DNA of 64,000 nucleotides from PALSA-607 sp963737705 (GTDB lineage: Bacteria; Actinomycetota; Actinomycetes; Acidothermales; Acidothermaceae), in NCBI GenBank assembly GCA_963737705.1, contig CAVTTP010000005.1, positions 62,001-126,000 of the forward strand. Direction: 5' to 3'. A model generated the notes under the pieces. It was not told where the DNA came from, did not search any database, and saw only the letters and a list, made by a program, of their open reading frames with translations. Position numbers and translations under genes: made by a program. Positions 1 to 12,164 of this stretch are shown piece by piece; position 1 is the first letter of the stretch; each line of letters begins with the position of its first letter.

Positions 1-30
1 ACTACAACCCGCGGCACGAGCGCTGAGCGC

Positions 31-90
31 TACACGTCCCGCCGCGGCCCTACACGTCCCGCAGGGGCCCTACACGTCCCGCCGGGGCCA
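31..90. repeat. 20-bp tandem repeat, three copies, over the fbpC stop codon
   Basis: Three consecutive 20-bp units each begin TACACGTCCCGC and end in GGCC (31-50, 51-70, 71-90), with one or two substitutions between copies. The stop codon of the minus-strand ATPase gene (70-72) lies at the junction of units two and three, so the third unit encodes the last residues and the others lie downstream. No hairpin or T-tract is obvious. Confidence 0.85.
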
Positions 91-1116
91 GGCAACCATC
101 TCGCCGACCGCCTGAACGTAGACGCGTTCTCCCCGTCGGATACCGACGCTGCCAATCGCGGCGGTATCGGTGAGACGCGCGACGACCATGGTTCCGTCGT
201 CGAGAGTCAGCTCGGCGAGGCTGTCATGGCCGTAGTAGTCGATGTTGCCGACTGTTGCGGGTACCGAGCCTTGCGTCGGCACCATAGACATCCGCAGTTG
301 TTCGGGTCGCACGAGAACAGTTGCCGGCCCGCTCGGCACTGCCGCGACCACCTGCACGACACCAAGCGAGCAACGAGCGACACCCGCGTCGACATGCGCT
401 GACAGCAAGTTGGCATCGCCCAGATAGCGAGCAGCAGCGGCACTGATCGGCGTCCGATAGAGGTCTGCAGGGCTGCCATGGGCGAGCGCATGACCCTCAT
501 CGAGGATCACGACCTGATTGGCGAGCGACAGTGCCTCGTCTTGGTCGTGAGTGACGATGATGGACGGCGTGTGGGTTTCGGCAAGCACGCGCGCGATGTC
601 GCGACGCATGCTGACCCGCAAGCTCGCGTCGAGTGAGGAGAAAGGTTCGTCGAGCAACACAAGCTTCGGGCGGATCGCCAGTGCACGCGCGAGGGCAACA
701 CGCTGTTGCTGCCCGCCGGAAAGTTCGTGCGGGTAGCGATGGCCCAGCCCGGTGAGTCCGACGAGGTTGAGCAGATCGCCAGCCCGGTCTCTGTCCCCTC
801 GATCGAGGCCGAAGCTGACGTTGCGAAACGCGTCGAGGTGCGGAAAAAGCGCGCCGTCCTGGGGGACGTAGCCGATCCCGCGTCGCTCAGGTCTGACGTG
901 GGTTCGCGCATCATCGACGACGTGATCGCCGAGCATGATGGTGCCCGCATCCGGCCGGTCGAATCCGGCAATGAGCCGCAGCAGTGTGGTCTTGCCGCTG
1001 CCCGACGGGCCGAGGATCGCCGTGATGAACGCATCGGCGACAGTCAGTGTGAAGTTGCTCAGGACCGTTGTTCCGTCGTAGCTCTTCGACACATCACGGA
1101 TCTCAACGGCGCTCAC
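70..1116 (-). CDS. fbpC: Iron(III) ABC transporter ATP-binding protein (FbpC/AfuC-like)
   Basis: ATPase subunit that powers an iron(III) importer at the inner face of the membrane. The 348-residue protein has a Walker A motif GPSGSGKT near residue 36, a signature LSGGQQQRVALARAL near 133, Walker B LVLLDEP near 154, an H-loop (IVTHD), and a C-terminal TOBE-like region (about 235-345) typical of the Fbp/Pot/Mal class. It overlaps the permease gene upstream by 4 bp (ATGA), so the two are translationally coupled. Iron specificity is inferred from the permease and binding-protein families and from the iron box upstream of the operon; sulfate or spermidine systems share the ATPase type but not this context. 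Confidence 0.88.
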   Translation of the reverse strand: MSAVEIRDVSKSYDGTTVLSNFTLTVADAFITAILGPSGSGKTTLLRLIAGFDRPDAGTIMLGDHVVDDARTHVRPERRGIGYVPQDGALFPHLDAFRNVSFGLDRGDRDRAGDLLNLVGLTGLGHRYPHELSGGQQQRVALARALAIRPKLVLLDEPFSSLDASLRVSMRRDIARVLAETHTPSIIVTHDQDEALSLANQVVILDEGHALAHGSPADLYRTPISAAAARYLGDANLLSAHVDAGVARCSLGVVQVVAAVPSGPATVLVRPEQLRMSMVPTQGSVPATVGNIDYYGHDSLAELTLDDGTMVVARLTDTAAIGSVGIRRGERVYVQAVGEMVAWPRRDV

Positions 1117-2711
1117 GTTTTAGGCTCCAGCGCACCGAGCCGGGAATATCGCTCGCGGTCGAACCACAAGCCCAGCAGCGCGCCCGGCACTGCGGCAAGC
1201 GCGATGATGACCAGGGCATACGGAGCCGCAGCGCCGTAAGCGGCTTCACTTTGATAAGCCCAGAACTGAGTCGCCAACGTGTGCACGCCAGTCGGTGCGA
1301 GCACAAGGGTCGCCGTCAGCTCGGTCGTCGCAGTAAGAAAAACCAGGCAGAAGCCTGCGATCAATCCGGGGGCGATCAATGGCAACGTCACACGGGCGAA
1401 CACCGCGGCCGGACCCTTGCCGAGTGAGCGGGCGATGTCGCCGAGTCGCGGTGGAGCTTGCACGACCGAGACTTTGACACACACGAGCGCAAGCGGGAAA
1501 TGCAGGATCGCGTACGCGGCCACCAGCAAGAAGCTGGTCTGGTACAGCGGATACGCGTACCGGATCGAGAAGAAGACCAAACTGAGCGCGATCACCACAC
1601 CCGGCAGCGATTGGGTGAGGTAGGTACTGCGCTCGATCAACCGGCGGACCGTCGACGCGCGACGCACGGCCATGATCGCGATCGGCAGCGCGAGAGCGAC
1701 GGCGACCAATGCACCGAGGGCGCTGTAGTCGATAGTCGCCCACGTCGCCTTTCCGACTGTCGCGGCCGCCGGCAACGTGCTGCGCTCGCTTCGTTGCATC
1801 CAGTAGATGAGGGTGCCGATCGGGACACCGACGGCTAGCGCGATCAGCGCACTCATTGCCGCGAGCACCGGCGCGGTGGCATAACCCAGCCGGCGGCGTC
1901 GCGCCATCCGCGCAGCTTGAGACGCGGTGCGACTGACTCGTCCGCGTCGACCGATACGCGATTCACCGGTAAGCACCAGCAACCCGAGAAGCACCAACGG
2001 CACGGACAATGCAGACGCTGCCGCTTGGTCGAACTGAAACTCGGTGAAGATCTCGGTGGTGAACGTCTGGAAGTGCACGATCTCGAACGCGCCGTACTCC
2101 GACAGCAACGTCAGCACGACGACAAGCGAGCCGCCGATCAACGCCGGCCGCAGCTGCGGAACCGTAACCCGCAGGAACGTTGCAAACCGTCCGAGACCAA
2201 GGCTGCGGGCAACCTCGTCGACTCCGGGGTCTGCGCGGCGCAATGCGGCGGCGACCGGGAGATAGATAAGCGGGTACGTCGACAACGTCATGACCAACGC
2301 AGCGGCCCACAAGCCGGTGAAACTCGGTCGGATGGAGTGCCACGCGTAGCCAGCGACAAAGTCAGGGATGGCGATCGGCAAGACCAGCAAGACGGTCCAG
2401 AGCCTGCGCAGCGGAAGCGCGCAGCGTTCCGTGCACCACGCAGCGGCCGTCCCAATGACCGCCGCCGCGGTGACAACCACCACCGACAGCTCGACGGTGT
2501 TTACCAGCAGCTGCCGCGACCGCGCCCGAAACAGCACGCGGTGGATCTCGGTCCAGCCTGCCCGCCGAGCGTCGAGCGCTACCAGCACCAGCGGCGACAG
2601 CAGGGCCAGCGCGATGAAGATGCTGACGTAGACAACCCAGCCGGCGCGGCCGCGGCGGGCACGGGCTACACGTGGCGCGGCGGGCGCGGCAGTGGCTGTT
2701 GAGCTCGTCAT
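1113..2711 (-). CDS. fbpB: Iron(III) ABC transporter permease (FbpB-like, double permease domain)
   Basis: Membrane-spanning subunit of the iron importer. At 532 residues it carries two tandem binding-protein-dependent transport domains, roughly residues 80-260 and 330-520, each with an EAA-like loop (for example EVARSLGLG and DIARSLGKG), giving about 12 membrane helices. The fused double-domain form is characteristic of Fbp/SfuB iron permeases. An Ala/Arg-rich cytoplasmic tail precedes the first helix. The gene sits 22 nt after the binding-protein gene and overlaps fbpC by 4 bp, so all three form one operon read leftward. Confidence 0.88.
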   Translation of the reverse strand: MTSSTATAAPAAPRVARARRGRAGWVVYVSIFIALALLSPLVLVALDARRAGWTEIHRVLFRARSRQLLVNTVELSVVVVTAAAVIGTAAAWCTERCALPLRRLWTVLLVLPIAIPDFVAGYAWHSIRPSFTGLWAAALVMTLSTYPLIYLPVAAALRRADPGVDEVARSLGLGRFATFLRVTVPQLRPALIGGSLVVVLTLLSEYGAFEIVHFQTFTTEIFTEFQFDQAAASALSVPLVLLGLLVLTGESRIGRRGRVSRTASQAARMARRRRLGYATAPVLAAMSALIALAVGVPIGTLIYWMQRSERSTLPAAATVGKATWATIDYSALGALVAVALALPIAIMAVRRASTVRRLIERSTYLTQSLPGVVIALSLVFFSIRYAYPLYQTSFLLVAAYAILHFPLALVCVKVSVVQAPPRLGDIARSLGKGPAAVFARVTLPLIAPGLIAGFCLVFLTATTELTATLVLAPTGVHTLATQFWAYQSEAAYGAAAPYALVIIALAAVPGALLGLWFDRERYSRLGALEPKT

Positions 2712-2733
2712 GATCCTTCAGATTGTCGCGGAT

Positions 2734-3774
2734 CTAGAGGAGCTGCGCCTCTTGCAGCAGCGTCTTGGCATCGTCGCCGGTCCCGAGGTCGGCCACACTG
2801 AACGAGTTCGGCTGCAACGAAGCGAACGCCGGGAGCTCTGAATTCGCCGCGACATTGTCGCCGATCGGATACTCGAAGCTGTCGCTGTGCGCCAGGATCG
2901 TCTGCCCGGCCGCGCTGGTGAGGAACGCGACGAACTTCTGTGCCGCCGCTTGGTGCTTGCTCGACTTCAGGATCGCGGCACCAGAGATATCGAGGACGTA
3001 GCCCGGGTCGTGCGGGGCGAAGAACGCCAGTGCGGAGCGCACGGCGGGCTTACCGATCTCCGCCTGGAGGCGATAGAAGTAATAGTGATTGATCAGACCC
3101 ATGTCGCCGGTGCCCTTGTTGACATCGCTCACGACGGTCTCGTTGTCGGGGATGTTGTCGTTCGGGGCCGCATTGCTCTTCAGACCCTTCAGCCACGCCA
3201 AGGCCTTGGCGTCGCCGTAGGCTTTGGCGACCGAGCTCACAACGGGCCAGAAGTCGGTCTCGGCCGGAGCAAGCTCGAGCTTGCCTTTCCACTGCGGGTC
3301 AGCGAGATCAAGGATCGACGTCGGCAACTGCGCCGCCTTCAGCTTGTCGCTGTTGTAGACAAGTACCGAGACCCTGGCCGACACCCCGATCCAGTCGCCG
3401 GTCGAGGCGCTGTCCGTCGCAGGCACCTGATGCAGGGTCGCGGCGTCGACGGGAGCGAGCAGGTGTTTCTCATCAAGCTGAGCTAGCCACGGTGAGTTCT
3501 CGGTGTAGAAGACATCCGCCGGCGACTTCGAGCCTTCTTGCTCGAGCTGTGCGGTCAGCACATCCTCGTCGTCGCTTCGCACTTTCACCTTGATGCCGGT
3601 CTGCTGGGTGAACGCGGTGATCAGCGCGTCGGTGGTCTGCTCGTGTTGGGCGTTGTAGAGGGTGATCGTCTGTGACCCGCTGCCACTACCGCTCGCCGAT
3701 GAACATCCGCTCGCAAGCAGCGCGGCAACAGCGCCGGCCGCCATGCATCGCACCGCAACGTTCGAGTTCCGCAT
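2734..3774 (-). CDS. fbpA: Iron ABC transporter substrate-binding lipoprotein (FbpA/FutA-like)
   Basis: Extracytoplasmic iron-binding protein of the importer, 346 residues. The N-terminus has a basic start, a hydrophobic stretch and a lipobox LASGC (Cys near residue 24), then a Ser/Gly linker, so the protein should be lipid-anchored. The mature part begins with an ITLYNAQHEQTT segment typical of FbpA-class proteins and contains tyrosines in a NHYYFYRL segment near residue 227 that match the usual iron-ligand region of the family. It is the first gene of the operon and lies directly downstream of an iron box, as expected for an iron-repressed uptake system. Confidence 0.9.
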   Translation of the reverse strand: MRNSNVAVRCMAAGAVAALLASGCSSASGSGSGSQTITLYNAQHEQTTDALITAFTQQTGIKVKVRSDDEDVLTAQLEQEGSKSPADVFYTENSPWLAQLDEKHLLAPVDAATLHQVPATDSASTGDWIGVSARVSVLVYNSDKLKAAQLPTSILDLADPQWKGKLELAPAETDFWPVVSSVAKAYGDAKALAWLKGLKSNAAPNDNIPDNETVVSDVNKGTGDMGLINHYYFYRLQAEIGKPAVRSALAFFAPHDPGYVLDISGAAILKSSKHQAAAQKFVAFLTSAAGQTILAHSDSFEYPIGDNVAANSELPAFASLQPNSFSVADLGTGDDAKTLLQEAQLL

Positions 3775-3794
3775 GGTCGCCGATCTGCTGAGAC

Positions 3795-3813
3795 TTAGGT
3801 AAGGCTTACCTTA
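3795..3813. promoter_or_regulatory. IdeR/DtxR iron box in the fbpA promoter
   Basis: The 19-mer TTAGGTAAGGCTTACCTTA matches the known actinobacterial IdeR consensus TTAGGTTAGGCTAACCTAA at 16 of 19 positions and is itself an 8-of-9 palindrome. It ends 20 nt before the fbpA ATG. On the minus strand a TTGACG element (3833-3838 on the plus strand) lies upstream, and a -10-like TAAGGT or ATTAAG falls inside the box, so a bound repressor would block the polymerase. Repression by iron-loaded IdeR is inferred. Confidence 0.85.
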
Positions 3814-3846
3814 ATCTCACGGCCCGGCCCTGCGTCAAATCCGGGT

Positions 3847-4856
3847 TCACGCGGTCGCTTCTGTGATCGTCGTTTCAAGCACGCGACCGGTGTATTCGAT
3901 GCGATTGCGGCCCAGCGCCTTTGCGCGGTACAACGCGGCGTCCGCCTCCAAGAGCACGTCGCCGCTGAGGCGTCCGGACCCGGAGGTCAAGATCGCCAGG
4001 CCCGCACTGAAGGTGAGGATCCCATTCTCAGCGGTCGGATGCGCCAGCTTCAATGCTTCGATGCCTGACCGCATTCGCTCCACCGCCAAGCCGCCGGACT
4101 CAAGGGACTGCTCCGGGAAGATGGCGACGAACTCCTCGCCGCCGTAGCGATACAGGGTGTCTCCGTCGCGGAGCAGCACGGTCAACTGTTCGGCGAACAG
4201 TTGCAGAATCTCGTCGCCAGTTTGGTGCCCGAACGTGTCGTTGTAGGCCTTGAAGTGGTCGATGTCGAGCATGGCCATGCAGTAGCTATGGCCGTACCGA
4301 GCTGCGTGCGACTCATACAGCTCGAGGTCCTCAGTAAGTGCCCGCCGATTGCGCAGCCCGGTGAGAGCATCGCGTCGGGCAATCGCCGTCAACTCGCGAT
4401 TGAGGATTCCCATCTCCTCGGTCGCCACCTGCAGCTCACGCGCTTGTTCCGCGAGAACCGCAGCCTGCGCAAACAGTTGCGCAAAGACCTTGACCTTGGC
4501 CCGCAGCTCGTCGGGAGCAACTGGCGCCATCATGAAGTCGACGGCGCCCTCGGCGTAGTGATCGTCGTGCTCGAACTCGTCTTTGTTGTGAGCAGTGATG
4601 AAAATAATCGGGGTCAGCTCGGATTGCTTGCGCTGTCGAATCAACGCCGCAGTCTCGAAGCCGTCCATGACCGGCATCCGCACATCGAGCAAGATGACCG
4701 CGAAATCCTGCATTACCAAGCAACGCAGACCGTCAAGTCCTGAGCTGGCCTCCACGATCGGCAAGCCGAGGGGCTCCAAGATAGCCCGCAACGCGAACCG
4801 CTTGGTGGGGTTGTCGTCGATCATCAGGATGGGCGCGGTCCATCCGAGCTTGGTGG

Positions 4857-4860
<4 letters not shown>
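3847..4860 (-). CDS. Response regulator with GGDEF domain (diguanylate cyclase)
   Basis: Predicted to make cyclic di-GMP under control of phosphorylation. The receiver domain occupies about residues 8-120, with acidic residues MIDD and the phospho-acceptor Asp in VILLDVRMP. A short coiled linker leads to a GGDEF domain (about 165-330) with active motif GGEEF. An RDGD (RxxD) sits five residues before it, the usual inhibitory site for product binding. I chose the GTG at 4860, which overlaps the stop of the kinase gene as GTGA; an in-frame GTG at 4890 would add ten residues. Coupling to the upstream hybrid kinase makes that kinase the likely phosphodonor. Confidence 0.85.
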
Positions 4861-7802
<2,942 letters not shown>

Positions 7803-8037
7803 GGGTGGAGCCCTCCGACTCGGGGAGATAAGGCCTGCCACGGGACCGCGGCACGCTCGCTCCTCGATACCGCATCGACGCTTGCTGGCCGGAATCAAGG
7901 AAAACGGCACAATTCGGAACTTGGCCGCGACCTAGCCACGATTCGCGCTCAACGTGCCTGACTGCTGGTAAGCGCTGTTTCGAGCGTCCGATGATGGAAG
8001 AATCGTTGCGAATTCGCGTCGTAGCGAACACGTTCGA

Positions 8038-8859
8038 TTGCACGTTCTTGCGCGGGAGGTTGTCATCGCTGCGGTATCGACCCGCCGAGCGGAGCGAGTG
8101 TCCTCCATTCTTGAGCGGCTCGCGGCCGTCAACTCGTTGAACGCGAGCGAACTCGCCGCAGAGTTCGGGGTGTCCGCGGCCACACTTCGCCGCGACCTCC
8201 AGATGCTCGAAGACCAGCATCTGCTGTCGCGCACGCACGGCGGTGCGCTGGCTCAGGCGGTTGCGTACGAGCTACCCGTTCGCTATCGCGGCGGCCAGCA
8301 CCGTGAGCAGAAGCGTCAGATCGCAGCGATGGCAGCGTCGCTGCTGCCGCGCGGCCAGTTGACCCTGGGCCTCACCGGGGGGACGACGACCAGCGAGGTC
8401 GCCCGCAGAATTGCGGCCCGCGTTGATCTCACGGTCGTCACGAACGCGCTCAACATCGCCGCAGAGCTGGCGCTGCGACCGCGGATCAAGATCATCATGA
8501 CCGGCGGCGTCGCGCGGGCGCAATCGTATGAGGTAGTCGGGCCGCTGGCGGAGCAAACGCTCATGGGCCTCAACATCGAAGTCGCGGTCGTCGGGGTCGA
8601 CGGGATCAGCGCAGCCGGCGGTCTCACCACCCACGATGAAGTCGAAGCGCACACAAATGCGTGCATGATCGAGCGGTCGGCGAGATGCATCATGGTCGCC
8701 GACGGATCGAAGATCGGCCGGGTGTTGCTCGCTCGCATCTGCCCGATCTCGCGAGTCACCGAGCTGATCACCGACGACGGTGCCGACGAGTCTGCGCTCG
8801 ACGACTTGCGTCGGGCCGGGGTCAGCGTTCACCTGGTGCCCCGAAGCGCGCAGTCCTGA
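8038..8859 (+). CDS. DeoR/GlpR-family transcriptional regulator
   Basis: Sugar-metabolism type repressor of about 273 residues. The N-terminal helix-turn-helix is visible as SILERLAAVNSLNASELAAE followed by the recognition helix SAATLRRDLQMLE, with the family signature RTHGGAL just after. The C-terminal DeoR sensor domain (about 95-250) resembles ribose-5-phosphate isomerase folds and contains GLTGGTTTSEVARRI, the phosphosugar-binding loop. The TTG start at 8038 has no clear Shine-Dalgarno, and a GTG 20 codons downstream would cut into the first helix, so the start is uncertain. It diverges from the kinase operon and has no sugar operon beside it; a CGAAC-AC-GTTCG dyad at 8025-8036 could be an autoregulatory site. 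Confidence 0.82.
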   Translation: MHVLAREVVIAAVSTRRAERVSSILERLAAVNSLNASELAAEFGVSAATLRRDLQMLEDQHLLSRTHGGALAQAVAYELPVRYRGGQHREQKRQIAAMAASLLPRGQLTLGLTGGTTTSEVARRIAARVDLTVVTNALNIAAELALRPRIKIIMTGGVARAQSYEVVGPLAEQTLMGLNIEVAVVGVDGISAAGGLTTHDEVEAHTNACMIERSARCIMVADGSKIGRVLLARICPISRVTELITDDGADESALDDLRRAGVSVHLVPRSAQS

Positions 8860-8938
8860 TTGCTCACTTGATTTTCAGAGCGTCCGCGGGCTCTTTTCCG
8901 CTGCTATGTTCCCGACACACTCACCTGGGGCGGGAACC

Positions 8939-10384
8939 ATGTCGATCGTCAATTCTCATATTCGCGGCATTCGTCGAGCGGCCATCGTGGTGGGTTCGAT
9001 TTCCGTCCTGATCGGCGCCTCCGCCGTCCAGGTGCAGGCAGTCGCACTCACTGGCACGACCACTGCGGCGGCCGCAATGACCCTTTATGTCTCACCGACG
9101 GGTTCTGACCACAACAGCGGTTCGGTGACCTCTCCGTTGAAGACGCCCCAGGTCGCGGCCGACCGGCTCGGCGCGATCGGCGGCACAGTGATATTCGCCG
9201 GTGGCCGGTATGCGAAGGAACGGGTCAAACTCTTCAACCGCAGCCACGTCACCCTTGAAGCGGCGCCCGGCGCCAAGCCCGTGCTCGACGGCAAAGGGCT
9301 TACCCCACCGGACGACGACAGCGGCATGGTCGACATCCGCAACAGTTCGTTCATCACTGTTGAGGGCCTGACCATCACCGGCTACCGCACGACGTCCATC
9401 AACAAGGTGCCCATCGGCATCTACGTCACCGGGTCAGGCAACGCCATCAGCTTGCGAAACAACCACATTCACGACCTGGGCAACGACAACCCCACGTTGG
9501 GCAGCATGGACATGAACGCGCACGGGATCGCGGTATACGGGCGCGACGCCACCAAGCCGATCTCCAACGTCAGCATCGTCGGAAACGAGCTCGACCACTT
9601 GGTACTCGGTGCCAGCGAATCCTTGGTACTCAACGGAAACGTCGACGGTTGGGCCATCACCGACAACGTCATCCACGACAACAACAACATCGGCATCGAC
9701 GCGATCGGGTTCGAGCCGACGATCTCTGGTCCAGCCCGTTACACGGGGGTCAATCAGGCCCGCAACGGCATCATCGCGCGCAACACGGTTTCTCGCATCA
9801 TCAGCGAGGGCAACCCCGCCTATTGGGACGACGGGTGGTGTAACTGCGCCGACGGCATCTACGTCGACGGGGGTCGATCCATCAAGATTGCCAACAACCG
9901 GGTGTCGCTGTCCGACATCGGGATCGAGGTGGCCTCCGAGTGGGCCAAAGGCAGCGCAAGCGACGTCCAGGTCACTGGCAACTTTGTAACCGGCAGCCGG
10001 TACACCGGGCTTTCTCTCGGCGGCTACGACGAGCTACGCGGGCAAGACTTCGACATCACGGTCAGCGGCAACACTCTGATCGGCAACAACACCTTGAACG
10101 ACGGGTCGCCCGAGCTGTTGTTGCAGTACTACATTCACGACACCACGATCACCGACAACGTCATCGAATCGACGAAGTCGAGCGACCCCGTGATGCTGTT
10201 CCGCGATGCGCCAGCTGGCAGTGCAGCGGAAAACGCTCATCTGGTGCTGAACAACAACCGGTACGTGGGTCGGGTGCCGGCCGGGCAGGAGCTGTTCCAG
10301 TGGAACGCGGTCACGCAGCAGGGGCTCAAGGCATACCGAGCTGCCAGCGGCGAGGACAAGTCCAGCACCTACACGAAACGCTGA
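8939..10384 (+). CDS. Secreted right-handed parallel beta-helix protein
   Basis: Predicted exported protein of 481 residues. The ATG at 8939 gives a classic Sec signal peptide (basic start, hydrophobic core near residues 13-32, Ala-rich cleavage region near 35-45); the longer reading frame upstream is unlikely to be translated. The mature part opens with a LYVSPTGSDHNSGS segment typical of DUF1565/pectate-lyase-like proteins and continues with many NxI/NxV turns (SGNAISLRNNHIHDL, ITDNVIHDNNN) of a parallel beta-helix. Such proteins are polysaccharide lyases, epimerases or glycosidases, but I see no family-specific catalytic set, so the substrate is unknown. Confidence 0.8.
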   Translation: MSIVNSHIRGIRRAAIVVGSISVLIGASAVQVQAVALTGTTTAAAAMTLYVSPTGSDHNSGSVTSPLKTPQVAADRLGAIGGTVIFAGGRYAKERVKLFNRSHVTLEAAPGAKPVLDGKGLTPPDDDSGMVDIRNSSFITVEGLTITGYRTTSINKVPIGIYVTGSGNAISLRNNHIHDLGNDNPTLGSMDMNAHGIAVYGRDATKPISNVSIVGNELDHLVLGASESLVLNGNVDGWAITDNVIHDNNNIGIDAIGFEPTISGPARYTGVNQARNGIIARNTVSRIISEGNPAYWDDGWCNCADGIYVDGGRSIKIANNRVSLSDIGIEVASEWAKGSASDVQVTGNFVTGSRYTGLSLGGYDELRGQDFDITVSGNTLIGNNTLNDGSPELLLQYYIHDTTITDNVIESTKSSDPVMLFRDAPAGSAAENAHLVLNNNRYVGRVPAGQELFQWNAVTQQGLKAYRAASGEDKSSTYTKR

Positions 10385-10426
10385 GCGCGCTGCGGATCGA
10401 CCAATGCTGCCAGTGAAATTTGGGAC

Positions 10427-10503
10427 TGGTGGGGCGGCTGGGGCTCGAACCCAGGACCGACGGATTATGAGTCCGCTGCTCTGACCGGCTGAGCTACCGC
10501 CCC
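10427..10503 (-). tRNA. tRNA with CAU anticodon (tRNA-Met, possibly tRNA-Ile2)
   Basis: The minus strand folds into a full cloverleaf: acceptor GGGGCGG/CCGCCCC, D arm with GCTC/GAGC, anticodon stem GCGGA/TCCGT around loop CTCATAA (anticodon CAU), and T arm CTGGG-TTCGAGC-CCCAG. Discriminator A and an encoded CCA (10427-10429) follow. It is not the initiator, because position 1-72 is a normal G-C pair. CAU is also used by lysidine-modified tRNA-Ile2, which I cannot exclude. Confidence 0.93.
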
Positions 10504-10545
10504 TGCATAGCGACGCCACGAGCCTATCGAGCATCCCGACGGCAG

Positions 10546-10583
10546 TTAACACACCCGCAATAAACACGTCGAATTGACGAAAC
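10546..10583. promoter_or_regulatory. Possible degenerate GlnR box before amt
   Basis: TTAAC (10546-10550) and GAAAC (10579-10583) are 33 bp apart with GCAAT and GTCGA at the intervening 11-bp steps. This resembles the GlnR layout gTnAC-n6-GaAAC repeated twice, though the inner sites are poor. The location, about 80 bp before the amt start, is where nitrogen control would act. Confidence 0.3.
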
Positions 10584-10660
10584 ACGGCCCCCTTATGTTC
10601 TGCCCGATTCGGTGCGCGGCCGCACGGCCGTTTGCCCTAACCGTGGACAAGGAGGGCCCG

Positions 10661-12103
10661 TTGTTAATCGAGCTCGCGACGGCAGTGCACCAAGCAGCGA
10701 ACACGTGCACCGCTACCGCCCTACCGGCCGCGTGTCAGCCGTCGTGGTTAGACACCGGCAGCAACTCGTGGCAGCTCACAGCGGCCACCTTCGTTGGTTT
10801 GATGAGCGTGCCCGGCCTGGCGGTTCTGTACGGCGGTCTCGTACCGAAGAAGTGGGTCGTGAACACCATGTTCATGGCGTTCAGCGGCTTCTCCGCCGTC
10901 CTCATCGTCTGGGTGTTGTGGGCCTACAAGATGGGCTTCGGCTCACCTGTCGGCGGCGGCACCGCGAACACCTGGAACTACACGTACGGCGGCAACTTCT
11001 TCAAGAACTTCTTCTACAACTTCGTCGGACATCCAGAAACCTCCTTACGTGGTACGTCCGAAACCAGCCAAGCCACACTGACCGCGAACGGCGGCACATC
11101 GCTGCCGCTGAGCCAGGCAACAGCTGCGTTGTTCTACTTCCAGTTCGTGTTCGCCGCGATCACGCCGCTGCTGTTCCTCGGTAGCGTCATCGGGCGCATC
11201 AAGATCAAGGTCTGGATCATCTTCGTTCCGCTGTGGACGACGTTCGTCTACGCGGTGAACGCGATGCTGATCTGGGGTGGCGGCTACTGGGCGCACGAAG
11301 GCGCGGTCGACTACTCGGGTGGTTACGTCATCCACCTGGCCGCCGGTACCAGTGGGTTCGTTGCAGCGTGGATCATTGGGCCGCGACTCGCTCGCGACCG
11401 CGCGAAGTTCATCCCGCACAGCCTGCCGCTCGTCTCGATAGGTGCCGGCATCATCTGGCTCGGCTGGAACGGCTTCAACGGAGGCGACCCGTACTTCGCC
11501 AGCGCCGACGCCGCGACTGCTGTGCTCAACACGAACATCGCCACGGTGTCCGCTCTGCTGACCTGGGTGTTGTTCGACATGTTCCTGAGCAAGTCAAAGA
11601 AGCCGACGTTCCTCGGTGCCGTGAACGGCATGATCGTGGGGTTGGTGGCAATCACCCCCGGTGCCGGTTTCGTCAACGGCTTGGGTGCCATGCTCGAGGG
11701 CATCATCGCCTCGGCCATCGTCTGGGTCGCGTGGACCTACCTGCAGCCGGTTCTCATCAAGCGGGTCGACGACGCCATGGGTGTGTTCTACACGCACGGC
11801 ATCGCCGGACTCTGCGGAGGCATTCTGGTCGGATTCTTTGCCGACCCGAGCGTCGTGGTCTATCCGTTCACCACGAGCGGCAGTCAGTTCGCTGCGAGCG
11901 GGTTGATCTTCGGGCACCCGCACTCGTGGAAGCTGATCGAGGAGCAGCTGCTCGCCGCACTCACCATCATCGTCTGGGACGCGCTCGTGACGTTCATCAT
12001 CTTGAAGGTCATCAGCATCTTCACGCCGTTGCGGATGTCGGACGAGGATCTCGAGATCGGCGACTTGGCCATCCACGGCGAAGAGGCGTACCCCGAGGAC
12101 TAG
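10661..12103 (+). CDS. amt: Ammonium transporter Amt
   Basis: Channel that moves ammonium across the membrane, 480 residues, about 11 helices. The family features are clear: GLVPKKWVVNTMFM in helix 1-2, the signature region DYSGGYVIHLAAGTSG near residue 220 with the twin-His element, GAGIIWLGWNGFNGG, and the second His in FYTHGIAGLCGG. The TTG at 10661 has a strong AAGGAGG 5 nt upstream, so I prefer it to the longer frame starting at 10574. The gene is followed by a small membrane protein gene and glnK, the PII protein that usually plugs Amt under nitrogen excess. Confidence 0.93.
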   Translation: MLIELATAVHQAANTCTATALPAACQPSWLDTGSNSWQLTAATFVGLMSVPGLAVLYGGLVPKKWVVNTMFMAFSGFSAVLIVWVLWAYKMGFGSPVGGGTANTWNYTYGGNFFKNFFYNFVGHPETSLRGTSETSQATLTANGGTSLPLSQATAALFYFQFVFAAITPLLFLGSVIGRIKIKVWIIFVPLWTTFVYAVNAMLIWGGGYWAHEGAVDYSGGYVIHLAAGTSGFVAAWIIGPRLARDRAKFIPHSLPLVSIGAGIIWLGWNGFNGGDPYFASADAATAVLNTNIATVSALLTWVLFDMFLSKSKKPTFLGAVNGMIVGLVAITPGAGFVNGLGAMLEGIIASAIVWVAWTYLQPVLIKRVDDAMGVFYTHGIAGLCGGILVGFFADPSVVVYPFTTSGSQFAASGLIFGHPHSWKLIEEQLLAALTIIVWDALVTFIILKVISIFTPLRMSDEDLEIGDLAIHGEEAYPED

Positions 12104-12164
12104 GTCCGTACAGAGAAGTCACGCGTTCGCACCGGTCATATACTCAAAGAGACGGAGCCTGGCG

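Noticed and set aside
8025..8036. CGAAC-AC-GTTCG dyad before the DeoR gene, considered as a LexA/SOS box
   Set aside because: The LexA consensus has a 4-bp spacer between these arms; here it is 2 bp. It remains only a weak autoregulation candidate.
10504..10640. Riboswitch or leader RNA before amt
   Set aside because: No recognisable conserved fold; only a weak GlnR-like arrangement was visible.
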